A stretch of 64,000 bases of DNA from Alphaproteobacteria bacterium (GCA_024279135.1 JAJRRU010000010.1:62001-126000); one strand, 5' to 3'. Positions 49,715-60,379 are shown, counted from the stretch's first letter. Program-made: numbers and translations. The notes: generated by a model from the letters alone, not told the origin.

Positions 49715-50251
49715 TTATTTTGGCGCCAGTACCATGGTCATCATGCGGCCTTCGCTCCTGGGGAACTGTTCGACCTTGGTGATATCGTCCAGTTCTTCGC
49801 GAACCCGGTCGAGAACCTTCATGCCCAGTTCCTGATGGGCCATCTCACGGCCCCTGAAACGAATGGTCATTTTCACCTTGTCGCCATGACCGATGAACTT
49901 TTGAATGGCCCGCATTTTGACCTGATAATCATGTTCTTCGATGCTGGGGCGCATCTTGATTTCCTTGATATCAATGGTCTTTTGCTTCTTACGGGCTTCA
50001 TTGGCTTTTTTCTGGGCCTCGTACTTGAATTTTCCGTAATCAAGGACTTTGCATACCGGGGGTTCGGCATTGGGTGATATCTCGACCAGGTCGAGGCCAA
50101 CTTCATAAGCCAATTCAAGGCCTTCAGCGATTCCAACAATGCCGACCATTTCACCATCGGCATCAACCAACCTTATTTGTTGTACCGTAATATCTTCATT
50201 GATACGCGGTCCACCACGGGAAGGCGCTTTATTATCTGGTTGTCTAGCTAT
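49715..50251 (-). CDS. infC: Translation initiation factor IF-3 with an ATA start codon
   Basis: 178 residues. The usual N-terminus is recovered only by starting at the ATA codon at 50249-50251, giving (M)[25 protein letters not shown] lies 7 bases before it, and an in-frame TGA precedes. A TTG at 50170 would remove the N-terminal part of domain N. The rest, such as [20 protein letters not shown] and [15 protein letters not shown], is canonical. infC of E. coli starts at ATT and is autoregulated through this; here the same strategy is likely with ATA. Confidence 0.85.
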   Translation of the reverse strand: MARQPDNKAPSRGGPRINEDITVQQIRLVDADGEMVGIVGIAEGLELAYEVGLDLVEISPNAEPPVCKVLDYGKFKYEAQKKANEARKKQKTIDIKEIKMRPSIEEHDYQVKMRAIQKFIGHGDKVKMTIRFRGREMAHQELGMKVLDRVREELDDITKVEQFPRSEGRMMTMVLAPK

Positions 50252-50329
50252 TGCTCAATCCTTTCGAGTTGTTCTTCGTCTTTAATATAAAAGTATCTAA
50301 AAATATCCAAATGTCGTCAAACTCGTTCA

Positions 50330-52258
50330 TCATGCACTGTTCGACTTGTCCAATGGTCCCGCCGCTTCCTGGCGGAGACTGGCAACGGCTTCGTCAAGAG
50401 CAAGGACTTCCTGCTTCTGAGAACCCAGTCGGCGGATGGCGACGGTATTATTCTCTGATTCGCGCCCACCAACAACCAAAATCGCAGGAATTTTTGCGTG
50501 GGAGTGTTCGCGAACCTTGTAATTGATCTTTTCGTTACGAAAATCGGTCTCGACGCGCAAGCCTGCTGCCTTCAGGGCGGCGGCAACCGTCTTGGCATAA
50601 TCATCGAAGTCGTTAGTAATGGATGTGACCACGACCTGAACCGGTGCCAGCCAGAGCGGGAAGCGTCCACCATGATTTTCGATCAGAATACCGAGGAAGC
50701 GTTCGAACGACCCGAGGATCGCGCGGTGCAACATAACGGGGCGATGTTTATTGCCGTCTTCACCGATATAGGACGCTTCGAGGCGTTCGGGCAGCACAAA
50801 ATCAACCTGCAGAGTGCCGCATTGCCAGTCACGACCAATGGCATCGCGCAAGACAAAGTCCAGTTTTGGGCCATAGAACGCCCCTTCACCGGGATCGTGG
50901 ATGGTCTCGACACCGGCCGCCGCCGTGGCTTCAATGAGGGCTGTTTCGGCCTTGTCCCAGATGGCATCCTCACCGGCCCGGATTTCCGGACGGTCAGAGA
51001 ACTTCACAACTACTTCGCTAAAGCCGAGATCCTTGTAAACCAGCATCAACAGGTCGATAAATAGCTTTGTTTCTGAAGTGATCTGATCTTCGGTACAAAA
51101 AATATGGGCATCATCCTGGGTAAACGCCCGGACTCGCATGATCCCATGCAAGGCACCGGAAGGCTCGTTACGGTGGCATGATCCAAATTCCGCCATACGG
51201 ATCGGCAGGTCGCGATAGCTCTTGATGCCCTGGCGGAAAATTTGCACATGGCAGGGACAGTTCATGGGCTTGAGGGCCAGGATTTTATCTTCTGCTTCCG
51301 TAATGAACATGTGTTCGCGGAATTTCTCCCAGTGCCCGGATTTTTCCCACAACACCCGGTCAACCAGTTGCGGCGTATTGACTTCCACATACCCGGCTTC
51401 TTCCAGACGACCGCGCACGTAATTACGAACCGTGCGGTAGAGCGTCCAGCCGTTGGGGTGCCAGAACACGCTGCCGGTGGCTTCTTCCTGAATATGAAAC
51501 AAGTTCATTTCGCGACCCAGACGCCGGTGGTCGTTCTTTTCGGCTTCTTCCAGCATGTGCAGGTATTGCCGCAGCCGCTTGGGGTCTGGCCAACAGGTGC
51601 CATAAATGCGTTGCAGCATGGCATTGTTGGAATCACCTCGCCAATAGGCCCCGGCGATCTTCATGAGCTTGAAAGCCTTGCCCAGTTTGCCCGTTGAGGG
51701 CAGATGCGGCCCCCGGCATAAATCAATCCAGTCGCCCTGACGGTACAGGCTGATTTCCTCGGTTTCGGGCAGGTCCCGGATCAGTTCGGCTTTATAGGCC
51801 TCGCCCATGCTCTCGAACAGCGCGATGGCATCATCACGCTCGCGGACCTCGCGCACAAACGGCAGGTCCTCGTCGACGATCTCGGCCATGCGCTTTTCAA
51901 TGCGCGGCAGGTCCTCGGGCGTGAACGGCACGTCGCGGGCAAAATCGTAATAGAAACCATTTTCGATGGATGGGCCAATGGTGACTTGCGTGCCGGGAAA
52001 GATATCCTGTACGGCCTGGGCCAGCACGTGGGCGCAATCGTGGCGCAGCAATTCGACGGCATCATCATCCCGTGCGGTGACGATGGATACCTCACTATCG
52101 TGTTCGATGACGGTTGCCAGATCAAGCATCTGGCCTTCTATACGGATTGCCAGTGCTGCCTTGAGCAGGCCGGGGCCAATGTCGCCGGCCAGCTCGGCCC
52201 CGCTGACAGGTCCATCGAATTTACGCGTGCTGCCATCGGGCAGGGTGATCGTTAGCAT
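50330..52258 (-). CDS. thrS: Threonyl-tRNA synthetase
   Basis: 642 residues, the E. coli length. An N-terminal TGS domain ([12 protein letters not shown]), the editing domain ([14 protein letters not shown]), and the catalytic domain with [10 protein letters not shown] and [16 protein letters not shown], then the anticodon-binding domain with [13 protein letters not shown], are all in order. First gene of thrS-infC-rpmI-rplT-(pheST). Confidence 0.97.
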   Translation of the reverse strand: MLTITLPDGSTRKFDGPVSGAELAGDIGPGLLKAALAIRIEGQMLDLATVIEHDSEVSIVTARDDDAVELLRHDCAHVLAQAVQDIFPGTQVTIGPSIENGFYYDFARDVPFTPEDLPRIEKRMAEIVDEDLPFVREVRERDDAIALFESMGEAYKAELIRDLPETEEISLYRQGDWIDLCRGPHLPSTGKLGKAFKLMKIAGAYWRGDSNNAMLQRIYGTCWPDPKRLRQYLHMLEEAEKNDHRRLGREMNLFHIQEEATGSVFWHPNGWTLYRTVRNYVRGRLEEAGYVEVNTPQLVDRVLWEKSGHWEKFREHMFITEAEDKILALKPMNCPCHVQIFRQGIKSYRDLPIRMAEFGSCHRNEPSGALHGIMRVRAFTQDDAHIFCTEDQITSETKLFIDLLMLVYKDLGFSEVVVKFSDRPEIRAGEDAIWDKAETALIEATAAAGVETIHDPGEGAFYGPKLDFVLRDAIGRDWQCGTLQVDFVLPERLEASYIGEDGNKHRPVMLHRAILGSFERFLGILIENHGGRFPLWLAPVQVVVTSITNDFDDYAKTVAAALKAAGLRVETDFRNEKINYKVREHSHAKIPAILVVGGRESENNTVAIRRLGSQKQEVLALDEAVASLRQEAAGPLDKSNSA

Positions 52259-52342
52259 GTAATTTTGGTCATTTATTATCAGTCAATATGATGTCGTTAA
52301 ACATTAAGGCGAACCTATACCAGTCAAACAGCCTGTCAAGGG

Positions 52343-53344
52343 TTAGTGCATCCCACTGGGAATACCGAGCGCTTCCAGTCCGGGGGCCATTTCCGCAAAA
52401 TATGTGGTCACGGACCTGAGCGACAGGTCTTCAAGGGTTTCGCGGCGCAGGATTTCAACCCGGGGGCCGCGTGGGGTGCACAGCCTGGGATCGGATTCAT
52501 CGGAAAACAATACCAGCGAGGGACACTGTACGGCGGCGATCATATGCATGGGTCCTGTATCATTGCCAATGGCCGCAACCGCTCGCCGCGCCAGCGCTGC
52601 CAGATCGGTAATAGAGGTCAATCCACACAGGTTGCGGGCTTTTGGACAAAGCTCAGTGATCCCGTCGAGCAAGCGTGCTTCCGAGCGGGTGCCCAGCAGG
52701 ATCGGCGTAATGCCGTTTTTTACCAGGGTCTTGGCCAGGGTGGCGAACTGTCTGCTCGGCCAGCGCTTGGCTGGTCGATGAGGCGCGCCACCGGGGACCA
52801 TCAGGACAAAAGGTTCCTGAATGCCAAACCTGCTGGTATCAGAATCAGCCCAGGACATGTCCGGGAGTGTAACATCCAGGATACCACAGAGATTAAGCTG
52901 TTGGGCCTGTCGGTCAATGGTGTGCATGTGATCACGCGCCGGGTTGTCATGGGGGTCGGAACAGCCCTGGGCGATGCCCGACCAGCGCGGTGGTTTATCC
53001 GGCCAGTACAGGTGGAAATAAAGCGAGCTGCGGCGTGAGGTTTGCAAATCATAGACTCGGGCGAACCCGGCTTCGCGCAGGTGTTTTCGTAAATCAAGCC
53101 ATAAACCCGGTTGATGCCAGCGGGGTTTGTGATCGATCCATATGTGGTCGCAATAGCCGGTGGCCCGCAGCATGTCTTCGTAGGGCGGGGATGTCATGAT
53201 GGTGATGTGTGCCGCTTCGTGATGGCGGCGAATGGCCGCCATGGGCCCCAGCGCCTGTACCATATCGCCCAGCGCGCCAAGTTTGATAATCAGGATCTTT
53301 TTTTGCTGGCGGGCAGGTGTTTTGTCCGGGGACGGTTGCATCAT
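52343..53344 (-). CDS. Family 9 glycosyltransferase (ADP-heptose-type)
   Basis: 333 residues. KLGALGDMVQALGPMAAIRRHHE, VLMVPGGAPHRPAKRWP and AIGNDTGPMHMIAAV are typical of GT9 enzymes that add ADP-heptose to the LPS inner core. The start overlaps the stop of the GT4 gene by ATGA. It is probably part of LPS core assembly with the latter. Confidence 0.88.
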   Translation of the reverse strand: MMQPSPDKTPARQQKKILIIKLGALGDMVQALGPMAAIRRHHEAAHITIMTSPPYEDMLRATGYCDHIWIDHKPRWHQPGLWLDLRKHLREAGFARVYDLQTSRRSSLYFHLYWPDKPPRWSGIAQGCSDPHDNPARDHMHTIDRQAQQLNLCGILDVTLPDMSWADSDTSRFGIQEPFVLMVPGGAPHRPAKRWPSRQFATLAKTLVKNGITPILLGTRSEARLLDGITELCPKARNLCGLTSITDLAALARRAVAAIGNDTGPMHMIAAVQCPSLVLFSDESDPRLCTPRGPRVEILRRETLEDLSLRSVTTYFAEMAPGLEALGIPSGMH

Positions 53345-54633
53345 GTGTTGGTACGGGGGCTGGAGATGAGATTCGTTTCGGACTTGGCAACAGACTTGGT
53401 GGTTTGGTGCGCCCGGCTGGACAGGACTTCATCGTACACATCAAGGGTTTTCCGGCACATGGTCTCGGCAGAAAAGTTCTCGCGAATATTATCCGTTGCC
53501 TTGCGGGCCAGCACGGCACGTTTATTCTCATCCAGTGATATGGCCTTCTTAATGGCCAGCGCGAGAGCCGTACTGTCGCCCGGTGGCACCAGCCAGCCGG
53601 TGACGTTCTCCAACACGGTTTCCCTGGCACCACCATGGTCAGTGGCAATGATCGGCCGCCCCATGGCCTGGGCCTCAATGGCCACCCGCCCGAAGGGTTC
53701 CGGGTCGGTAGAGGCGGAAATCACCACATCACTGAGCATATAGGCGGCGGGCATATCACGACAGTCGTCGACCAGCCGCACGACCCCGCCCAGATCATGG
53801 CGGGTAATCAGGTCTTCGAGTTCCTTGCGGTATTCCAGGCGGCCCTGGTCACCGCCTACCACCAGGCAACGGATATCATGGGTGCCCAGTTTGGATATAG
53901 CCTCGATAAACACGGTCTGACCTTTCCAGCGCGACAGTCGGCCCGGCAGCATGATGAGCGGGTAGCCTTCGGTTACGCGCCATGAATTGGCCAGGGTAAT
54001 CACCCGGTGGGCATTGACGCTGCTGGTATCGAACTTGGTTAAATCTACACCGCGGTGGATGATGCGGATACGGTCGGTCGGCACACCGTAATAGCGCCTC
54101 ATGTGCCCGGCAATATGGGCCGATATGGCGATCACCCGTTCGCCGCGGGTCATGATGGAATTATAGAATCGCTTGAATGGATTGCTGTGACCGTACTTGC
54201 CGTGGAAGGTGGTCACAAAGGGTATTTTTGTTCGTTTGGATGCATACCAGGCACTCCACGCCGGGGCACGCGAGCGGGCGTGAATGATGTCCACATTCTC
54301 ACGCAGGATGATTTCGCACAGTCGGTCGATATTGTTATACATGGTAAGCGGATTCTTCGAATGCACGGGCAGGGTAATATGTTCTGCGCCGACCCGCTGC
54401 AGTTCGTGCAAACGGTCGCCGCCTGCCGAAACCACGATGGCCCGCCCGCCCGCCTGCTGGATGGCATGGGCTATTTCGACGGTGCCGCGTTCCACACCCC
54501 CACTGGTCCCCATAGCAGGCAGGACCTGAAGGACCGTTGCGTTGCGGGCGACCTGAATAGTGCTATGCTCGCCCGGTATGTTATCGGGATTGCTGGTCGG
54601 GCTATTGACAGTTTCTTGTGACGGGGTATCCAT
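53341..54633 (-). CDS. Family 4 glycosyltransferase
   Basis: 430 residues from ATG 54633; a start at 54693 is weaker. The N-terminal Rossmann domain carries PAMGTSGGVERGTVEIAHA and the C-terminal domain LPGRLSRWKGQ and the E-x7-E region SASTDPEPFGRVAIEAQAMG. It transfers a sugar from an activated donor to LPS or an exopolysaccharide; the substrate cannot be read. It is coupled to the GT9 gene. Confidence 0.87.
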   Translation of the reverse strand: MDTPSQETVNSPTSNPDNIPGEHSTIQVARNATVLQVLPAMGTSGGVERGTVEIAHAIQQAGGRAIVVSAGGDRLHELQRVGAEHITLPVHSKNPLTMYNNIDRLCEIILRENVDIIHARSRAPAWSAWYASKRTKIPFVTTFHGKYGHSNPFKRFYNSIMTRGERVIAISAHIAGHMRRYYGVPTDRIRIIHRGVDLTKFDTSSVNAHRVITLANSWRVTEGYPLIMLPGRLSRWKGQTVFIEAISKLGTHDIRCLVVGGDQGRLEYRKELEDLITRHDLGGVVRLVDDCRDMPAAYMLSDVVISASTDPEPFGRVAIEAQAMGRPIIATDHGGARETVLENVTGWLVPPGDSTALALAIKKAISLDENKRAVLARKATDNIRENFSAETMCRKTLDVYDEVLSSRAHQTTKSVAKSETNLISSPRTNT

Positions 54634-54716
54634 ATGTACTTCGTTTAATGCCTGTTTCAATTTGATCTTCCACGTTACCTTAACCTTTATCATCCCGGCA
54701 AGAAACCGTTCGTATC

Positions 54717-55496
54717 ATGACCTCAGAAATAAATTCGCCCCCCATGCTGAAAACCGCAGATGACAGATCACTGGCCTATCATTTTTCACCCGGCAAGGCG
54801 CCGTGCGTGATGTTTTTCGGCGGTTTTAAATCTGACATGAGCGGCACCAAAGCCATGGCGCTGGAAAATCATTGCCGTGTCAGGGGTCAGGCGTTTGTCC
54901 GCTTCGACTACAGCGGCCACGGGGCTTCCAGCGGCACGTTCGAAGACGGTTGCATCGGTGACTGGTCTGCTGACGGCGTTGCCATGCTCGACCATGTGAT
55001 GGCGAGCGAGCAGCACGACAGGTTCGTCCTGGTTGGTTCCAGCATGGGCGGCTGGATCATGTTGCTGGTCGCCCTGCAACGCAAAGCCGTGGTTGCAGGA
55101 TTGCTGGGCATTGCCGCGGCGCCGGACTTTACCGAAGATTTGATGCGGGCCGGGCTAAGCGAGCAGCAAAACCGTGAGCTGGAACGCCATGGGCGTATCG
55201 AAATGCCCAATGATTATGATGACGAACCCTACATCATCACTAAAAAGTTGCTCGATGACGGGCGCAAACACCTGTTGCTCAGGCGTGAAGTCGAGCTTGA
55301 TATACCGGTCAGGCTGATCCAGGGCATGGCCGACGGGGACGTTCCCTGGCACACATCGCCAAATCTCGCCAACCAGTTGCGGAGCGATAATGTGACGGTC
55401 CAACTGGTCAAGAACGGCGGCCACAGCCTTTCAGAGCCAGACGATCTGGCGCGTCTGCTCAAAACACTCGACAATCTTATGGCGCTAGTTACCTAA
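54717..55496 (+). CDS. Alpha/beta hydrolase
   Basis: 259 residues. The nucleophile elbow is GSSMGG (about residue 104-109), with the FVRFDYSGHGASSG oxyanion region and the catalytic His in NGGHSLSEP (about 241). The Asp is likely in GMADGDVPW. The pattern resembles thioesterase/carboxylesterase members such as ABHD10. It overlaps the convergent gene at 55485 by 12 bases. Confidence 0.85.
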   Translation: MTSEINSPPMLKTADDRSLAYHFSPGKAPCVMFFGGFKSDMSGTKAMALENHCRVRGQAFVRFDYSGHGASSGTFEDGCIGDWSADGVAMLDHVMASEQHDRFVLVGSSMGGWIMLLVALQRKAVVAGLLGIAAAPDFTEDLMRAGLSEQQNRELERHGRIEMPNDYDDEPYIITKKLLDDGRKHLLLRREVELDIPVRLIQGMADGDVPWHTSPNLANQLRSDNVTVQLVKNGGHSLSEPDDLARLLKTLDNLMALVT

Positions 55497-56312
55497 CAAC
55501 CCTTTCAGGGAACTGCCGACACCTTCGAGGGCTTTGGTGGCATCCTTCGTGATGCTCCCGGTGACATCCCCGGCACCCTGGGTCAGTGTTTCTACGGCTT
55601 TTGAGGCATCCTGAAGAGCACCGTCCATCATTTTATCCAGCCCCAGCGAGCCCACGGCCGATCCGGTTCCGCTGGTCATGGCAGCAATGATTTTCTGGGC
55701 GATTTCGGCCGGACTGGCCCCATCGCTTGCTTTGCCAATATCCTTCAGGTGAATGTCGGGCAGGCTTGTTTCAAGTTTTTTCCCGGCCAGAAACCCGGCG
55801 CTGACGCCCACACTGCCATCCCGGATATAAAGATTTTCAATGACCAGTTTGGTTTCGCCCCCGCCACTGTTGGTGTTGGGGCTACCGCCGCTGTTGTCTG
55901 ATGAGGAGAACTTTTCGGCGTAGGCATCGACATTTTTCTGAATGGCGTCGATGTTGGATGCAGTGCCGGTCAGTTCGTAGGTGATTTTTGGCGCGGTAAT
56001 GACGATTTCCTTGATGATGATAACGTCCCCGCCGATGCTGTCGGTATCGATCTGGATGGCGATACCGCCTAGCTCAAAGGCGCTGGGGGTCTTGAAACCG
56101 CTTGGGTTGCCAACGATAAGCCCCGATAAAACCCCCGAACCGGAGGTTATGGAAATATCCACTTTATCGAGCGTAACGGTAGCTTGCGTGGCCTCGCTGC
56201 CGATTTTCTCTACGCCGTCCTGGATTATTCCGTTCAGGTTGGAAAACAGGAATACTGCAACGGCTATCACCACCGCGACCAGCCCAATCGCCCCGACCAT
56301 AATTTTTTTCAT
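55485..56312 (-). CDS. Membrane-anchored protein of unknown function, AsmA-like
   Basis: 275 residues. A single N-terminal membrane helix (about 5-27) precedes a beta-rich domain (VTLDKVDISITSGSGVLSGLIVGNPSGF onward) reminiscent of AsmA/LEA-type repeats, a Ser/Gly/Asn-rich linker (about 138-152) and a C-terminal helical region. The resemblance is inferred; the family is not known to me. Upstream RBS is weak. Confidence 0.65.
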   Translation of the reverse strand: MKKIMVGAIGLVAVVIAVAVFLFSNLNGIIQDGVEKIGSEATQATVTLDKVDISITSGSGVLSGLIVGNPSGFKTPSAFELGGIAIQIDTDSIGGDVIIIKEIVITAPKITYELTGTASNIDAIQKNVDAYAEKFSSSDNSGGSPNTNSGGGETKLVIENLYIRDGSVGVSAGFLAGKKLETSLPDIHLKDIGKASDGASPAEIAQKIIAAMTSGTGSAVGSLGLDKMMDGALQDASKAVETLTQGAGDVTGSITKDATKALEGVGSSLKGLLGN

Positions 56313-56370
56313 TCTGGTTTCTCCCCACGTTATGTTTTATGGACAACACACAGTATAACACTTCAATAAA

Positions 56371-56688
56371 TCAGTTATGTCCGCTGATTTCAGCATGTAG
56401 GGGTTTAGTGTCCTTGAACAGCTTCATTTGTTGGTCGCTGGCCGGGGTCTGATAGTCCGTCTTCCATTGCCCATAGGACATGCCATACACAATTTTGCGG
56501 GCCTGGTCATAATCCATGGCGATATTGCGGTCGACCGCCGCGGCCATGTACCATTTTGCCAGACAGTTTCGGCAAAATCCGGCCAGGTTCATGAGGTCAA
56601 TATTTTGTACATCGGTCCGATTGCCCAAGTGTTTTATGAGGCCGCGGAAGGCGGCTGCTTCAAGCTCTGTTCGGGTCGTGTCTTCCAT
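56371..56688 (-). CDS. DUF1244 family protein
   Basis: 105 residues from ATG 56688 (GAGGAG 9 bases before it; the longer frame would overlap purD). FRGLIKHLGNRTDVQNIDLMNLAGFCRNCLAKWYMAAA is the DUF1244 signature, including the GFCRNC cysteines that may bind a metal. The function is not known. It follows purD on the same strand. Confidence 0.88.
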   Translation of the reverse strand: MEDTTRTELEAAAFRGLIKHLGNRTDVQNIDLMNLAGFCRNCLAKWYMAAAVDRNIAMDYDQARKIVYGMSYGQWKTDYQTPASDQQMKLFKDTKPLHAEISGHN

Positions 56689-56734
56689 TTGCTTGCGCTC
56701 CTCAGTTAAAGTGTCGGGCCCTGGACAGGCAAGG

Positions 56735-58015
56735 TTAATCTTTGCGGTCAATGGCACGCCAGCCAATATCGGTCCGGTTAAAACCTTCCGGCCAGTCGAT
56801 CATTTTGACGGCCCGATAGGCTTTATCATGGGCTGTTTTTACGCTGGAAGCCAGTGCTGCAATGCCGAGAACCCGACCGCCATGGGCGACCATATGACCA
56901 TTTTCACGTTTGGTGCCAGCATGGAAAATGGTAACGTTTTTAATATTTTCGGCTATTTCGATATTACGGATGATGCTGCCTTTCTGATAGTCACCCGGGT
57001 ATCCTTCGCTGGCCATGACCACCAGCAAGGCGGCATCGTCATGCCAATTGAGCTCTATTTCGTCGATCCGGCCTTCGGTGCATGCTAGCAGGGCCTCCAG
57101 CATATCAGATTTCAGGCGCATCATCATGACCTGGCATTCCGGGTCACCGAACCGCACATTGTATTCGATCAGCTTGGGGCCTTGTTCGGTAATCATCAGT
57201 CCGGCAAACAGCACCCCCTTGAAGGGCCGGCCTTCGGCGACCATGCCTTTGACGGTGGGGCGGATAATCTGTTCCATGATGGTTTCGGTCATTTTTTTGT
57301 CGATGATCGGGGCCGGGGTATAAGCACCCATGCCGCCCGTGTTGGGGCCTTCGTCCCCATCGAAGGCAGTTTTGTGATCCTGGGCTGCAACCAGCGCAAT
57401 GGCGTGCTCACCATCGACCAGGGCGAAGAAGCTGGCTTCCTCGCCGACTAGCAATTCTTCGATAACCACTTCGTTGCCCGCGGCTTCACCGAAGGCCTGT
57501 TCGGTCATGATATGGTCAATGGCGGCGTGGGCCTCGTTTTCATTGCGACAAATGAAGACACCCTTGCCTGAGGCCAGGCCATCGGCTTTGACAACGATTG
57601 GTGCGTGGTGCAGGAAAATATATTCCTTGGCGGCGTCGGGTTCGTCGAAACGACGGTATTCTGCCGTTGGAATATCGAACCGGGCGCACAAATCCTTCAT
57701 GAAACCCTTGGAACCTTCCAGCGCTGCGGCCCGTTCAGTAGGGCCGAAAGCCTTGATGCCGGCATCGTCGAGCATATCGATCAGGCCGTTGACCAGAGGT
57801 CCTTCTGGCCCGACGACGACGAACTGGATTTTTTCTGCCAGGACAAAGGCCACAATGGCGTCGAGATTATCGGCTTCGATGGGCACACATTCGGCGATTT
57901 GCGCCATGCCCGGATTGCCCGGCGCGGCGTATAGTCGTTTGCATTTCGGAGATTTTGCAATTGCCCAGCACAGGGCGTGCTCTCGACCACCGGATCCAAC
58001 GACAAGGACTTTCAT
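56735..58015 (-). CDS. purD: Phosphoribosylamine-glycine ligase
   Basis: 426 residues, the usual length. KVLVVGSGGREHALCWAI opens the N domain. The ATP-grasp core includes KADGLASGKGVFI and GGMGAYTPAPI, then YNVRFGDPECQVMMMRLKSD. It performs the second step of purine synthesis. It is divergent from xseA. Confidence 0.95.
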   Translation of the reverse strand: MKVLVVGSGGREHALCWAIAKSPKCKRLYAAPGNPGMAQIAECVPIEADNLDAIVAFVLAEKIQFVVVGPEGPLVNGLIDMLDDAGIKAFGPTERAAALEGSKGFMKDLCARFDIPTAEYRRFDEPDAAKEYIFLHHAPIVVKADGLASGKGVFICRNENEAHAAIDHIMTEQAFGEAAGNEVVIEELLVGEEASFFALVDGEHAIALVAAQDHKTAFDGDEGPNTGGMGAYTPAPIIDKKMTETIMEQIIRPTVKGMVAEGRPFKGVLFAGLMITEQGPKLIEYNVRFGDPECQVMMMRLKSDMLEALLACTEGRIDEIELNWHDDAALLVVMASEGYPGDYQKGSIIRNIEIAENIKNVTIFHAGTKRENGHMVAHGGRVLGIAALASSVKTAHDKAYRAVKMIDWPEGFNRTDIGWRAIDRKD

Positions 58016-58080
58016 TCGTTTGTATTCCTTAATTTATAATTATATTCTCGTACGTATATATATCATATAGACCCTATAGC

Positions 58081-59517
58081 ATGGTGGACAATTCCCTGAA
58101 TGATTTAAATTCACATAATGTACCTGTTTTTTCGGTTGGTGAGCTGTCTGTCGCCATAAAGAATGCCATTGAAGGTGGTTTTCGCCACATCCGGGTGCGC
58201 GGTGAGCTGTCCGGTTTCAAGCGTGCTGCTTCCGGTCATCTGTATTTTGCCCTGAAAGATTCCAATGCCGTGCTCGATGGTGTGTGCTGGAAAGGCAGCG
58301 CCGGGCGTCTCGGCATGGACCCGCAAGATGGTATGGAGGTCATCGTCACTGGACGCATGACCACCTATGGTGGGCGGTCGAAATACCAGATCATCGTTGA
58401 GACCATGGAACTGGCCGGTCAGGGTGATTTGCTCAAAATGCTGGAGGAACGCCGTAACCGACTGGCCAAAGAAGGTCTGTTTGACCCCGAAAACCGGCAA
58501 GAACTGCCCTGGTTACCCAATGTAATCGGCGTGGTTACATCACCGACCGGGGCTGTAATCCGTGATATTCTGCACCGCATTGCCGACCGGTTTCCCAGCC
58601 ATGTGATGGTCTGGCCGGTGCTGGTTCAGGGCGAAACTGCGGCTCGGCAAATCACCGCAGCCATCGAGGGTTTTAATAAATTGGGTGACGATGGGAAACT
58701 GCCCCGCCCGGATGTTATTATCGTGGCCCGCGGTGGCGGATCGCTGGAAGACCTGTGGGCGTTTAACGAAGAAAATGTGGTCCGCGCGGCAGCCGCCAGC
58801 CAGATCCCGCTGATTTCCGCCATTGGTCACGAGACCGATACCACGCTGATCGATTTTGCCGCCGATAAACGCGCACCTACCCCCAGTGCGGCAGCCGAAA
58901 TGGCCGTGCCCGTGCGTCTGGATCTGGCCGGACACGTTACGGAAAACTCCCGTCGCATGACCGCCGCCCTGAAACGCACGCTGGGCAACCACCGCAAGCA
59001 TCTTGCCGCCCTGAGCCGGGGTCTGCCCCACCCGGCAAGAATAACCGACGAGGCTGCCCAACGCCTGGATGACTGGGTTGAACGCTTCGTCAACAGTTTA
59101 CGATTTGGATTACAACGCCGTACCGAGCGGTTGTCGGGGCTGACATCCCGTCTACGCAGCCCGGCTGGTATGATTGAGGGAGCCCAACAGGACTTGATGG
59201 TTCAATGGCGCGCCCTGAACAAGACGTTCGATACGGTGCTCACGCACCATACCACGCGTTTTGCTCACACCGCGGCTTTACTGGATAGCTATTCCTATCG
59301 CCGCACTCTGGACCGTGGTTTCGCTCTGGTGCGCGATGGGCGGGGTAAAACCATGCGCCGGGCCGCTGACATTACCGCTGGCATGGCGTTGAACCTGGAA
59401 TTCAGTGATGGTCCGGTTCGGGCCGTGTCGGGTGGTCTGGCGAAAAAAGCCGGGCGTAAAAAAATGCCTGATAAAACCTCAACCCCCGACGATGACCCAC
59501 AGGGAAGTTTGTTATGA
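58081..59517 (+). CDS. xseA: Exodeoxyribonuclease VII large subunit
   Basis: 478 residues. The N-terminal OB-fold (FSVGELSVAIKNAIEGGFRHIRVRGELSGF) and the nuclease core (GVVTSPTGAVIRDILHRIADRFP, IVARGGGSLEDLWAFNEE and AIGHETDTTLIDFAADKRAPTPSAAAE) are typical. The basic C-terminus ends PDKTSTPDDDPQGSLL. Its small partner xseB is not in the window. The stop overlaps the next gene as ATGA. Confidence 0.94.
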   Translation: MVDNSLNDLNSHNVPVFSVGELSVAIKNAIEGGFRHIRVRGELSGFKRAASGHLYFALKDSNAVLDGVCWKGSAGRLGMDPQDGMEVIVTGRMTTYGGRSKYQIIVETMELAGQGDLLKMLEERRNRLAKEGLFDPENRQELPWLPNVIGVVTSPTGAVIRDILHRIADRFPSHVMVWPVLVQGETAARQITAAIEGFNKLGDDGKLPRPDVIIVARGGGSLEDLWAFNEENVVRAAAASQIPLISAIGHETDTTLIDFAADKRAPTPSAAAEMAVPVRLDLAGHVTENSRRMTAALKRTLGNHRKHLAALSRGLPHPARITDEAAQRLDDWVERFVNSLRFGLQRRTERLSGLTSRLRSPAGMIEGAQQDLMVQWRALNKTFDTVLTHHTTRFAHTAALLDSYSYRRTLDRGFALVRDGRGKTMRRAADITAGMALNLEFSDGPVRAVSGGLAKKAGRKKMPDKTSTPDDDPQGSLL

Positions 59518-60323
59518 TTGTACGTTATATAATGGTCTTATTGATAAGCCTTTTGATGGCTCAGCCCGTCCAGAGTGCGCCCCGGTTGGATATGTCGGGA
59601 GATTTTATTCCCGGTGCGCTGATTATGGGTCAGACCGATCCGGGAAATATGGTGAGCGTTGATGGCAATCCCGTGCGGGTTTCCAGCGATGGACATTTTT
59701 TAATCGGTCTGGGACGCGATGCCGAGGGCAGCACCGCAATACGGATTAATGCAGAGCAAACCCTCGATTTTGACATTGCAAACCGCGATTATAAAATTCA
59801 GCGTATCGAAGGATTACCCACCAATCAGGTGACACCCGATCCCACCACCCAGGCCCGCATCAAACGCGAACGACCGCTGATTACTAATGTGCGCAAGATC
59901 GACAATCCCCAGACCTGGTTTACGGGCGGTTTTATGTGGCCGGTGATCGGCCCCATATCGGGTGTGTATGGCAGCCAGCGTATCCTGAATGGCAAGCCGC
60001 GCAGCCCCCATAACGGGGTGGACATCGCCGCACCCAAAGGCAGCACCATCGTTGCCATGGGTGATGGTGTGGTGGCACTGGTTCACGACGATATGTTCTA
60101 TACGGGCAAGACGGTGATGATTGACCACGGGCATGGCCTTACGTCGGTTTATATCCACATGGACAGCCTGCTGGTAAGCCAGGGTCAGATCATCACAAAA
60201 GGCACCCCCATCGGGACGGTGGGCCAGACCGGGCGGGTCACTGGCCCGCATCTGCACTGGGGCGTGACATTGTTTTCAACCCATCTCGATCCCATGCTGG
60301 TGGTCGGCCCCATGCCACAATAG
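59514..60323 (+). CDS. M23-family metallopeptidase (LytM domain), exported
   Basis: 269 residues. A signal peptide (residues about 2-23) ends VQSAP. The N-terminal half is an accessory beta domain. The C-terminal M23 domain has HNGVDIAAPKGSTIVAMGDG (H/D zinc ligands) and GRVTGPHLHWGV (HxH), so it should be an active peptidoglycan endopeptidase. It is translationally coupled to xseA. Confidence 0.9.
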   Translation: MIVRYIMVLLISLLMAQPVQSAPRLDMSGDFIPGALIMGQTDPGNMVSVDGNPVRVSSDGHFLIGLGRDAEGSTAIRINAEQTLDFDIANRDYKIQRIEGLPTNQVTPDPTTQARIKRERPLITNVRKIDNPQTWFTGGFMWPVIGPISGVYGSQRILNGKPRSPHNGVDIAAPKGSTIVAMGDGVVALVHDDMFYTGKTVMIDHGHGLTSVYIHMDSLLVSQGQIITKGTPIGTVGQTGRVTGPHLHWGVTLFSTHLDPMLVVGPMPQ

Positions 60324-60379
60324 TGCGGCAATCCGCGCATGACTTTATTATTAAGATGACGTCCCATAGCCGAACGCGA

